From: Paenibacillus algicola
GTDB lineage: Bacteria; Bacillota; Bacilli; Paenibacillales; Paenibacillaceae
NCBI RefSeq assembly: GCF_005577435.1
Contig: NZ_CP040396.1
Span: 2,166,501 to 2,230,500 of the forward strand
Direction: 5' to 3'
DNA length: 64,000 nucleotides
Positions 25,101 to 31,949 of this stretch are shown here, in pieces. How positions within the stretch are numbered: the first letter of the stretch is position 1; each line of letters starts with the position of its first letter. The position numbers and the translations under genes were made by a program. The notes below the pieces were generated by a model that worked only from the letters and a program-made list of their open reading frames with translations, was not told where the DNA came from and made no database searches.

Positions 25101-25545
25101 CTTGAAGTCTACAGACAGCGGAATTATGGATTATGTCGGCTTTCTCGTCGTTACGGCCGGGCATGGGGTTAACAAGCTGTCTACGGAGTGGAAGGACAAA
25201 GGCGATTATTTGAGATCTCATGCGCTCCAGGCAGTTGCTCTGGAAACCGCAGAGGGACTGGCGGAACGTGTCCATCATATGATGCGGGATTCCTGGGGCT
25301 TCCCGGATCCGGAGGATATGACCATGAAGCGTCGACTGGGTGCTCGTTATCAAGGTATTCGCGTCTCCTTTGGATATCCGGCATGTCCGGATCTGGAGGA
25401 TCAGGGACCGCTGTTCCAGCTATTGAAGCCGGAAGACATTGGTGTGGAATTGACGGAAGGCTTTATGATGGAGCCGGAAGCTTCGGTATCGGCCATGGTG
25501 TTTAGTCACCCTGAGGCTAAATATTTTAATGTGGATAAAGCTTAA
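22105..25545 (+). CDS. metH: Cobalamin-dependent methionine synthase
   Basis: The protein has 1146 aa from TTG 22105 (SD GGGGAGGGG). Domains in order: homocysteine-binding barrel (about 1-320, Zn Cys in LNCATG and GGCCGTT); pterin/methyl-THF domain (about 335-600, GERTNVLGSRKF); B12 cap and B12-binding domains (about 625-865, DVHDIGKN with the cobalt-ligand His); and the SAM-dependent reactivation domain (about 900-1146, RYQGIRVSFGYPACPD). All four modules are present, so it should be fully functional and need B12. I saw no S-box or cobalamin riboswitch in the 180-base leader. Confidence 0.97.
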   Translation: MSKPSLQDMLKERILILDGAMGTMIQQEDLSPEDFGGEELDGCNEMLVLERPDVIQYIHEKYLEAGADLIETNTFGATSVVLAEYDIPHLAKEINLEAARLARAAVDKYSTPERPRYVIGALGPTTKTLSVTGGVTFAELIESYEEQVVALIEGGVDALLLETSQDTLNVKAGTIGIRQAFESCGVQLPIMISGTIEPMGTTLAGQNIEAFCISLEHIQPISIGLNCATGPEFMRDHIRSLSDMSSAAISCYPNAGLPDENGHYHESPESLAQKMGAFAEKGWLNIAGGCCGTTPEHIRALSEVMSRYAPRPLSGSHLPALSGIDPVYIEQDNRPYMVGERTNVLGSRKFKRLIVEGKYEEASEIARAQVKNGAHIIDVCVQDPDREEKADMIAFLELVVKKVKVPLMIDTTDPEVIDLALSYSQGKAIINSINLEDGEEKFEHVTPLIHKYGAAVVVGTIDESGQAIHREDKLNVAKRSYELLVHKYGIKPEDIIFDTLVFPVGTGDEQYIGSAKETIEGIRLIKEAMPECHTILGISNVSFGLPEAGREVLNSVFLYECTKAGLDYAIVNTEKLERYASISDEEKRLAEDLIYRTNDDTLSAFVAAFRNKKVEKKEKISNLSLEERLASYVVEGSKEGLIPDLNEALKKSSPLQIINGPLMEGMSEVGRLFNNNELIVAEVLQSAEVMKASVAYLEPFMEKNESSVKGKIMLATVKGDVHDIGKNLVEIILANNGYHIVNLGIKVPPEQIIEAYRREQPDAIGLSGLLVKSAQQMVLTAQDLKTAGISVPIMVGGAALTRKFTRTRIRPEYEGMVLYAKDAMDGLDLANKLSDPVNRSSLQLQLEQEREEDAQVQTVIKVMPEPVRIKRSEVSTEAPVYMPPDLDRHIIRNYPISHILPYVNMQMLLGHHLGLRGSVEQLLAAQDPKAVSLKETVDSIFDEAIRNGIIQAHAMYRFFPAQSEGNDILIYDPADSKTVLHRFSFPRQQVEPYLCLSDFLKSTDSGIMDYVGFLVVTAGHGVNKLSTEWKDKGDYLRSHALQAVALETAEGLAERVHHMMRDSWGFPDPEDMTMKRRLGARYQGIRVSFGYPACPDLEDQGPLFQLLKPEDIGVELTEGFMMEPEASVSAMVFSHPEAKYFNVDKA

Positions 25546-25570
25546 CATCATATGCGGTGTACAGCCGCTG

Positions 25571-25600
25571 GAAATCCTCCGAGTATTCGGAGGATTTCTA
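25571..25600 (+). terminator. Stem-loop after metH
   Basis: GAAATCCTCCGA pairs with TCGGAGGATTTC around a short loop. The T-run is poor (TACGGTTT), so termination may be weak. Confidence 0.55.
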
Positions 25601-25638
25601 CGGTTTACATCCCTGCATAAATAGAAGGGAGAAACGAC

Positions 25639-26568
25639 ATGGAGCTCTATTTTCTAGGGACGAACGCAGGGGTTCCTTCCTTGCAGCGTAACGTCACCTC
25701 AGTTGCCTTAAGACTGCTGGAAGAACGCGGGACCATCTGGCTGTTTGATTGCGGCGAAGGAACGCAGCATCAGATTCTCCGCTCTCCGCTGAAGCTGAGC
25801 AAGCTGGAATATATTTTTGTTACACATATGCATGGTGACCATATTTTTGGCTTGCCCGGCCTGCTATCGAGCCGTGGAGCGCAGGGAGCAGCCACCAAGG
25901 TGACTGTATTCGGACCTGTAGGAATACAGTCGTTTCTTCAAACAGCGCTGACGCTTAGTCAATCAAGAGTGAATTATCCGCTCGACATTGTGGAGCATGA
26001 TGGAGGCGTATTACTCGAAGACGGTACCTTCAAGGTCGAGGCCGCCAGATTAGAGCATCGGGTAGACAGCTATGGCTACCGGATCACCGAGAAGGACCGC
26101 CCCGGCAGTCTCGATTTGGATCAGCTGCAGGCGCTTGGCCTAAAGCCCGGCCCGTTATACGGTCGTCTAAAGCGCGGGGAAAGCGTTGAGCTCCGCGAAG
26201 GGGAGATGCTGCATCCGTCTCAGGTGCTTCTGGCTCCCAAGAAGGGACGGATCGTAACGATTCTGGGGGACACTAGACCCTGCGAGAATGTGGTGCCGCT
26301 CGCCCAAGATGCCGATGTGTTGCTGCACGAGGCAACCTTCATGCATGAGCTTGCGGATACCGCGGCTGAATATTTTCACAGCACCTCGACGCAAGCCGCA
26401 GAGGCTGCGCTCCAAGCTAACGCGCGTCAGCTTCTGCTGACTCATTTCAGCTCCAGATACAAGGATGTAGAGCATCTACAGCCGCTGCTGGAGGAAGCCA
26501 AGGCGGTGTTTCCTGACACCAAGCTGGCGGAAGACTTTGCTTTATTTCCTGTCACTCGCAGGGAATAA
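25639..26568 (+). CDS. rnz: Ribonuclease Z
   Basis: The protein has 309 aa, a metallo-beta-lactamase fold. The zinc motif is THMHGDHIFGLPG, with further ligands in LEHRVDSYGYR, GDTRPCENV and HFSSRY, and a phosphodiesterase loop at LGTNAGVPS. It cuts the 3' trailer from tRNA precursors, above all those without encoded CCA. It is a monocistronic unit after metH. Confidence 0.95.
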   Translation: MELYFLGTNAGVPSLQRNVTSVALRLLEERGTIWLFDCGEGTQHQILRSPLKLSKLEYIFVTHMHGDHIFGLPGLLSSRGAQGAATKVTVFGPVGIQSFLQTALTLSQSRVNYPLDIVEHDGGVLLEDGTFKVEAARLEHRVDSYGYRITEKDRPGSLDLDQLQALGLKPGPLYGRLKRGESVELREGEMLHPSQVLLAPKKGRIVTILGDTRPCENVVPLAQDADVLLHEATFMHELADTAAEYFHSTSTQAAEAALQANARQLLLTHFSSRYKDVEHLQPLLEEAKAVFPDTKLAEDFALFPVTRRE

Positions 26569-26718
26569 GAAAATTATTTTCCGGGAAAGCGCAGGAAATG
26601 ACAAGGGAATACATTCGATGTAGACTGTTGTCAATTGTAAGTCTGTTAGACCTGAAGCAGACATTATGATCGTTAACCTTATAAATATTTAATGGGATGA
26701 AGGAAGGGTGTGATCGTG
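26569..26718. other. Intergenic region before YutF-like gene
   Basis: About 150 bases without a gene. A TATGAT at 26665-26670 could be a -10 box, but no well-spaced -35 was found. Confidence 0.4.
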
Positions 26719-27525
26719 ATGAGCATACACACAACAGGGATCTTGATTGATTTGGACGGAACCTTGTATCACGGTAAGCGCCGCATTCCCGGAGCGGATC
26801 AATTCGTATCCCGGCTGAGGGAGCGTCAGCTGCCATTCCTGTTTGTGACGAACAATTCTTCACGAACTCCGGAGCAGGTTGCAGACCACCTGAAGGAAAT
26901 GGGGATTGATGCTGCAGCGGATGAGGTGTGTACTTCATCTCTTGCCGCGGCGAGTTATATTTCCCGTGAATTACCGGGCGCAAAAGTGGCGATTCTGGGA
27001 GAAGAGGGACTTCACGCGGCTATCGAACAGGCTGGCCTGCAGGTTACAGAAGATCAGCCGGATTATTGTGTTCAAGGTATATACCGTTCTCTCAGCTATG
27101 ATTCGCTGGCCCGTGCAGTCCAGTGGATTCACGGCGGTGCAGTATCCGTGCTGACTAATCCGGACCTGCTCCTGCCTTCGGACGATGGCCTGTCTCCTGG
27201 CGCCGGTTCACTGGGTGCAGCCATCGAAGCCGCTTCGGGCGTCAAGCCTATTGTCATTGGCAAGCCTTCGTCGATTCTGATGAACTATGCGGCTGACCGC
27301 CTGGGCATTTCACCAAGACAGGCTGTTGTGGTTGGTGATAATATGAGGACCGATATTGCGGCAGGGGCTCAGGCAGGCTGCAAGACCATACTCGTCATGA
27401 CGGGAATTACGACACCGTATAATATCGAGGAGCACCGTACATCTGCAGGCGTGTCGCCAGACTACATTTGCGAAACGCTATCGCAGGCTGCCGACTTATT
27501 ATGCAGCGGGGAGCTATTTACATAA
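26719..27525 (+). CDS. HAD-IIA phosphatase (YutF/TIGR01457-like)
   Basis: The protein has 268 aa from ATG 26719. GTG 26716 is an alternative, and AGGAAGG lies upstream. HAD motifs: ILIDLDGTLYHG, FVTNNSSRTPEQV (subclass IIA), GKPS and VVGDNMRTDIAAG. Family members (YutF, AraL, NagD) dephosphorylate small sugar or nucleotide phosphates. It is 27 bases before the Fpg-like gene and starts a likely long operon. Confidence 0.9.
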   Translation: MSIHTTGILIDLDGTLYHGKRRIPGADQFVSRLRERQLPFLFVTNNSSRTPEQVADHLKEMGIDAAADEVCTSSLAAASYISRELPGAKVAILGEEGLHAAIEQAGLQVTEDQPDYCVQGIYRSLSYDSLARAVQWIHGGAVSVLTNPDLLLPSDDGLSPGAGSLGAAIEAASGVKPIVIGKPSSILMNYAADRLGISPRQAVVVGDNMRTDIAAGAQAGCKTILVMTGITTPYNIEEHRTSAGVSPDYICETLSQAADLLCSGELFT

Positions 27526-27552
27526 AGCTGGAATGGAAAGGGAAGATGCATC

Positions 27553-28365
27553 ATGCCGGAGCTTCCGGAAATGGAGAACTATCGCAGGCTGCTGTCAGAA
27601 GTAATCTTGAATACCCCAATTACGGATGTAACCGTTCAGCGGGAGAAATCCATTAACATGGCACCTGAGCTGTTTGCCAGTACTTTAAAAGGCTCACGCT
27701 TCATTTTTATTGAACGCAGAGGCAAATACCTCATCTTCCACTTAAGCGACGGCAAACGGCTGCTGCTGCATCTGATGCTTGGAGGATTGCTGTACTTGGG
27801 ACATGGACATGAAGACAAGCCGTCCCGAAATACACAAATTGAAATTTCATTCGGGTCTGCTACGCTATACTTTATCGGATTGAGACTCGGCTATTTGCAT
27901 CTGCTCTCTGCCAAAGAAAGTGATCTTGCACTGGAAGGTCTGGGCCCGGATCTGTTTAGCCGAAAGCTCACCCGGGAGCGCTTCACAGCGATTCTCCAGA
28001 GTCGCAGGGGAACCTTGAAAAGCTTGCTCGTCAATCAGCAGGCTATTGCCGGGATCGGTAACAGCTATGCGGATGAGATTGCATTTGCAGCGGGGTTGCA
28101 TCCTTCAACCAAGGTTCAGCAATTGACTGAGTCCGAGATCTCCAGGCTTTATGATGCTGCAATGAGCGTATTAACTGACGCTCTGGAGGCTGGCGGTTAT
28201 ATGGAGCTGCCTCTATTTCAGGGAGATGAACGAACGGGCGGCTTTGACGAATCCTTCAGGATTTATGATCGCGAAGGACAGCCTTGCGTCAGATGTGGCA
28301 GCACAATTGTTAAGACAGAGCTGAGCGGTAGAAAAGTATTTTATTGTCCGGTTTGTCAGCCGTAA
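27553..28365 (+). CDS. Fpg/Nei-family DNA glycosylase (MutM-like)
   Basis: The protein has 270 aa. The mature N-terminus PELPEM carries catalytic Pro and Glu. A helix-two-turn-helix lies around IAGIGNSYADE, and a four-Cys zinc finger ends the protein (CVRCGS ... YCPVCQ). These enzymes remove oxidised bases and nick the site. The start differs from typical MutM (PELPEVET), so this may be a second paralogue rather than housekeeping mutM. It is followed 6 bases later by an AP endonuclease gene, forming a base-excision repair pair. Confidence 0.9.
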   Translation: MPELPEMENYRRLLSEVILNTPITDVTVQREKSINMAPELFASTLKGSRFIFIERRGKYLIFHLSDGKRLLLHLMLGGLLYLGHGHEDKPSRNTQIEISFGSATLYFIGLRLGYLHLLSAKESDLALEGLGPDLFSRKLTRERFTAILQSRRGTLKSLLVNQQAIAGIGNSYADEIAFAAGLHPSTKVQQLTESEISRLYDAAMSVLTDALEAGGYMELPLFQGDERTGGFDESFRIYDREGQPCVRCGSTIVKTELSGRKVFYCPVCQP

Positions 28366-28371
28366 AGGGAC

Positions 28372-29232
28372 ATGAATTTCACACATACCACACCTAAAGT
28401 TGGCGGACACGTAAGCACTCAAGGCGGATATGCTGCCGCTGCTCGGCGAGCCTTGCAGATGGGCGGTGACGCCTTTCAATATTTCCCGAAGAACCCGCGC
28501 CGGCTGCACGTAAAAACCCCTGATTTTCACGACTGCCTGTCATGCAGAGCCTTTTGCGAGGAGCATGGACTTGTTTCTGTTGCGCACACGCCTTATCCTG
28601 TGAATATGGCTGCTGGTCTGTTAAAGGGAAAAGAGCATTACCGGCTGACTGTGGATTGTCTGATCAATGACTTGATCATTGCGGAAGCTTGCGGCTCCCT
28701 CGGAATCGTGGTGCATTTTGGTCACGGCAGCAGTCAGGATCAGCTTACTGCCTACCAGAATATGATTCGCTGCATGAATGAGGTGCTGCGTGAGTGGAAC
28801 GGACAAGCCAAGCTGCTGATTGAGAACCAGGCGGGTGACCATGGCGATATGGGTATCACGCTTGAAGAATGCGTGAAGGTGAGAGAGCTGTCTTCGTCTC
28901 CGGACCAAATCGGCTTCTGTCTGGATACCTGTCATTGGTTTGCCTCCGGACAGTGGCAGGGGGAGAATACGGCTCAGCTTTTGAAGCGGGGCTCAGAGCT
29001 CGGGTATTGGGAGTCATTGGCTCTCGTTCATCTGAATGACTCCAAATACGGAGCCGGCTCCCGGAAGGATCGTCATGAGCGTGTGGGGCGCGGCAGGATT
29101 GGAAAAGAGTGTCTGCAAAGCTTGCTGCAGAGCAGGGAGCTGGCTGATAAAGTGTTTATTTTGGAAACGGAAAAAGGCGAGGACGGAACTCACCGGCAAG
29201 ATATTGCCAAAGTGAGATCCTGGCTGAACTAA
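28372..29232 (+). CDS. nfo: Endonuclease IV-type AP endonuclease
   Basis: The protein has 286 aa, a TIM barrel with the endonuclease IV metal ligands: His in VVHFGHG, Glu in LIENQAG, Asp/His in CLDTCHWF, His/Asp in VHLNDSK and DRHE, and Glu in LETEKGEDG. It incises DNA at abasic sites, the step after the glycosylase encoded just upstream. It lacks part of the usual N-terminal SxxxG detail but keeps the GGHVST start. Confidence 0.93.
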   Translation: MNFTHTTPKVGGHVSTQGGYAAAARRALQMGGDAFQYFPKNPRRLHVKTPDFHDCLSCRAFCEEHGLVSVAHTPYPVNMAAGLLKGKEHYRLTVDCLINDLIIAEACGSLGIVVHFGHGSSQDQLTAYQNMIRCMNEVLREWNGQAKLLIENQAGDHGDMGITLEECVKVRELSSSPDQIGFCLDTCHWFASGQWQGENTAQLLKRGSELGYWESLALVHLNDSKYGAGSRKDRHERVGRGRIGKECLQSLLQSRELADKVFILETEKGEDGTHRQDIAKVRSWLN

Positions 29233-29239
29233 GGAGGGA

Positions 29240-29584
29240 ATGACCATAATTCATGTATATTTGGATGATTGGCGTGCCTGTCCCCCAGGCTTTGCTCTCG
29301 CTAGAAACGGGGAAGAATGCCTAATGCTGCTGCGAGAGTGCAAGGTGGGTATTCTATCTCTCGATTATGAGCTGGGGCCGGATGTGATGAACGGCGGGGA
29401 TGTGGCCGCGGCCATTGTACGGGAGCAGCTGTATCCGGAAGAAATTTTTCTTCACACTTCAAGTCCATCCGGACGCACGCGAATGTACGAGATGCTCTAT
29501 CAGCACAAGCCTCTGGGCGTGAAGGTTCATCATGGTCCCATGCCGGCAGAGTATCTTAAGAATGCAGGGTATTCAGAAGCATGA
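29240..29584 (+). CDS. cREC-type receiver-like protein
   Basis: The protein has 114 aa. The pattern IHVYLDDWRACPPGF ... ILSLDYELG resembles the cyclic-phosphate-processing receiver domain (cREC_REC). That is a response-regulator fold with an acidic pair (LDD) and the LSLDYELG Asp. No output domain is attached. AAGGAGGG is only two bases from ATG 29240, so the true start could be the ATA/ATT codons at 29246-29249. The neighbours are DNA repair and a thioredoxin gene. Confidence 0.6.
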   Translation: MTIIHVYLDDWRACPPGFALARNGEECLMLLRECKVGILSLDYELGPDVMNGGDVAAAIVREQLYPEEIFLHTSSPSGRTRMYEMLYQHKPLGVKVHHGPMPAEYLKNAGYSEA

Positions 29585-29931
29585 TTGCTATTTCAGAACG
29601 GGAGTTCAAGGAGCGTCTGGCCTGGCAGCAGCAGCTGCGGAAGCAGGGACGGAATGGGGTACAGCCGGTTATTGTCTTTTTACACACTCCGTTCTGTGGA
29701 ACCTGCAAGGCTGCACGTAAAATGCTGGAGGTTGCAGAGGCGATGCTTCCGGACGGAATGCTGCTGGAGAGCGATGTGAATTTTCTGCCTGACCTGGTCC
29801 AGCAGCTACAAGTGCGAAGTGTGCCGGCCCTATTGGCCGTCACTGATCATGACGCAGAGCCTTACAAGATATTGTACCGGATGGGCTCGGTTCAGGATAT
29901 TTTGAGTTTTGTCAGAGGAGTGATGAGATGA
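29581..29931 (+). CDS. Thioredoxin-like protein
   Basis: The protein has 116 aa. A CGTC active site in FLHTPFCGTCKAAR and a cis-Pro in VRSVPALLA mark a thioredoxin fold. There is no signal peptide, so it is cytoplasmic. ATGA overlaps couple it to both the receiver gene before it and the ABC ATPase after it. The partner is unknown. Confidence 0.88.
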   Translation: MIAISEREFKERLAWQQQLRKQGRNGVQPVIVFLHTPFCGTCKAARKMLEVAEAMLPDGMLLESDVNFLPDLVQQLQVRSVPALLAVTDHDAEPYKILYRMGSVQDILSFVRGVMR

Positions 29932-30701
29932 TCTCATTGCAGCATATTCACTACAAAAGGGAAGACCGCCTGATCCTTAACGATATTTCCCTCGACATGA
30001 AGCCCGGGGAGCACTGGGTCATACTTGGCCGAAACGGCTGTGGAAAGACGACGCTGCTTGAAATGATTACAGGCTATTTTTTTCCCAGCTCTGGGCAGGT
30101 TGAGGTGCTCGGGAATCTGTATGGCCGATGTGATGTCAGAGAGGTTCGCAAGAGCATTGGTTATATCAGTCAGTCCTTGATGGAAAAGCTGTCTCTGCGT
30201 GATCCGGTATGGGAGGTTGTAGCCACGGGAGCGTATGCATTTCTTCGCTTTTATCAGCAGATTCCGGAGCAGGTGGAGAAACAGGCCCGTGAATTGCTTG
30301 ATGATATGAATTTTGGTCATCTGGCTAATCATCCGCTCGGCACGTTGTCCCAAGGTGAACGTAAGAAGGTGATGCTGGCTCGTTCTCTGATGGCTGATCC
30401 TCAGCTGCTCATTATGGATGAGCCGTGTGCAGGGCTGGATCTGTATGAGCGTGAAAAAATGCTGCTTGAAATTGACCGGCTTCGTAAACGGAACGTAATG
30501 GTTGTCTATGTCACTCATCATATTGAAGAAATTGTTCCTCTGTTCACCCATGTTGCGTTAATGAAGGATGGACAGCTAGCAGGAGCTGGACGCAAAGAAG
30601 AGGTATTAAATAAAGAACTTATAAAAGCTGCTTATGATATTGATGCCGAGCTGGAATGGGACAGCGGGCGTCCGTGGATTAAAGTGAAATCTGGAGGGTA
30701 A
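29928..30701 (+). CDS. ABC transporter ATPase-like protein (YlmA-like)
   Basis: The protein has 257 aa. Walker A is GRNGCGKTT, the ABC signature is LSQGERKKV, Walker B is LLIMDEPCAGLDL, and the H-loop is VTHHIEE. It resembles YlmA/ModF-type ATPases that often lack a partner permease. No permease gene is nearby. It is coupled by overlap to the thioredoxin gene. Confidence 0.88.
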   Translation: MISLQHIHYKREDRLILNDISLDMKPGEHWVILGRNGCGKTTLLEMITGYFFPSSGQVEVLGNLYGRCDVREVRKSIGYISQSLMEKLSLRDPVWEVVATGAYAFLRFYQQIPEQVEKQARELLDDMNFGHLANHPLGTLSQGERKKVMLARSLMADPQLLIMDEPCAGLDLYEREKMLLEIDRLRKRNVMVVYVTHHIEEIVPLFTHVALMKDGQLAGAGRKEEVLNKELIKAAYDIDAELEWDSGRPWIKVKSGG

Positions 30702-30706
30702 CCCCA

Positions 30707-31777
30707 TTGCGAGACATTGAGCATGAAATTAGGAATGAACAAGCCGGTCACATGAAGCAGGTGAAGCTGGTATGTACAGCCAACCATGGCTTTGCACCTT
30801 ATGCCCAGGAGGAGATTCGCCGCTTGTTCGGCAAGCTGAAAAGCACTGTGCTAATTCCGGGAGAAGTATTCATCGTTACCCTGGAAGCCGAAAGTATCGA
30901 GCAGGTGATCCGCAAAATTAAAGAAGCGTCGCTGATTTTTTTGCGGCATCTATTTCCTGTCCATCTTGAAATGAAGGCTGAAGACGCTGAAGCTGCTGCC
31001 AGAGAACTGGAGCGTTATGCACTTGGCCGGGAGGAGCTGGGCGAGAGCCGTGTAGCTCTTCAAATACGAAAAACAGCAGATAGCAGCTGGAAGGAGCATC
31101 CTTCTGCTCTTAGAGACAGGCTGCAGCAGTCGATGACTCCCCTTGCTTCAGCGTTTGCAGTTCAGCATTCGGAGTGGATTCTGTCCGTATTTGCGGCAGC
31201 TGATCATTGGTATGCAGGCGTCGCTAGACCCGAAGATCAATTGTCGGATTGGAACGGTGGGGCGATTCGATTCCAGCGGGAGGAGGGTCAAATCTCCAGA
31301 GCCAAATTCAAGCTGCTAGAAGCAGAGCATCAATTCTCGATTCCGTTTGACTCCTTCCACAATGCGCTGGATATCGGGGCAGCCCCCGGCGGCTGGACCT
31401 CGTTCCTGCTGGAGCGCGGGCTGCGAGTTACGGCAGTGGACCCTGCTCAAATGCATGACTCTTTAAAGGGACATCCGCAGCTCCGAATTCTGAACAAGAA
31501 CGCTTCAGATGTGAAATTTAAAGAGCATGAGTTCGATATGCTTGTGTGTGATATGAGCTGGAGTCCCAAGCAAATGGCTAGGCTCGTGACGGACCTGCTC
31601 TATAGTCTGACTCCCGGCGGAACAGCTATTGTGACGGTGAAGCTGCTGACCAAGAAGCCAATGGCGCTGGTTACTGAAATGCTGAATTGGTTCGAGGATG
31701 CTCATATGCAGGTCCAGGGAGCCAAACAGCTGTTTCACAATCGCGATGAGATTACGCTGTATATGATTAAATACTAA
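30707..31777 (+). CDS. RlmM/FtsJ-like SAM-dependent methyltransferase
   Basis: The protein has 356 aa from TTG 30707 (GGAGGG upstream). The N-terminal part (about 20-180) is THUMP-like. The C-terminal Rossmann domain has DIGAAPGGWTSFLLERG and the K-D-K-E tetrad of 2'-O ribose methyltransferases: Lys in RAKFKLLEA, Asp in VCDMSWSP, Lys in VTVKLL, Glu in NRDEITLY. It probably methylates rRNA, as RlmM does at C2498 of 23S rRNA. It ends the repair/redox operon. Confidence 0.85.
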   Translation: MRDIEHEIRNEQAGHMKQVKLVCTANHGFAPYAQEEIRRLFGKLKSTVLIPGEVFIVTLEAESIEQVIRKIKEASLIFLRHLFPVHLEMKAEDAEAAARELERYALGREELGESRVALQIRKTADSSWKEHPSALRDRLQQSMTPLASAFAVQHSEWILSVFAAADHWYAGVARPEDQLSDWNGGAIRFQREEGQISRAKFKLLEAEHQFSIPFDSFHNALDIGAAPGGWTSFLLERGLRVTAVDPAQMHDSLKGHPQLRILNKNASDVKFKEHEFDMLVCDMSWSPKQMARLVTDLLYSLTPGGTAIVTVKLLTKKPMALVTEMLNWFEDAHMQVQGAKQLFHNRDEITLYMIKY

Positions 31778-31790
31778 ATAAAAAAAACTC

Positions 31791-31820
31791 TTTACAAAGT
31801 TCGGCCTGGCAAGCTATAAT
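31791..31820 (+). promoter_or_regulatory. Promoter of Tad-like locus
   Basis: TTTACA at 31791-31796, an 18-base spacer and TATAAT at 31815-31820. The start site would be near 31827, about 20 bases before the terminator stem. Confidence 0.75.
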
Positions 31821-31847
31821 GATTCCAAAATTAACCAATAGATCGGG

Positions 31848-31909
31848 AAAGCATCCTGCTCTGTTCACTGCGTTACTGCAGAGAACAGTCGGGGTGCTTT
31901 TTTTTTGTA
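31848..31909 (+). terminator. Leader terminator / possible attenuator
   Basis: AAAGCATCC pairs with GGGGTGCTTT, CTGTTC with GAACAG, and an inner CTGC/GCAG pair closes the loop. A run of nine T follows. It lies between the strong promoter and the kinase gene, so it makes either an approximately 80-nt small RNA or an attenuated leader. No known riboswitch class was recognised. Confidence 0.85.
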
Positions 31910-31949
31910 ATGTCGTAATCATGTCAGGAAATTAGGAAGGGCGAGAAGA

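Noticed and set aside
31821..31911. Riboswitch (c-di-GMP or preQ1 class) before the Tad-like locus
   Set aside because: I looked for conserved aptamer cores and saw none. Only the promoter and terminator hairpin are supported.
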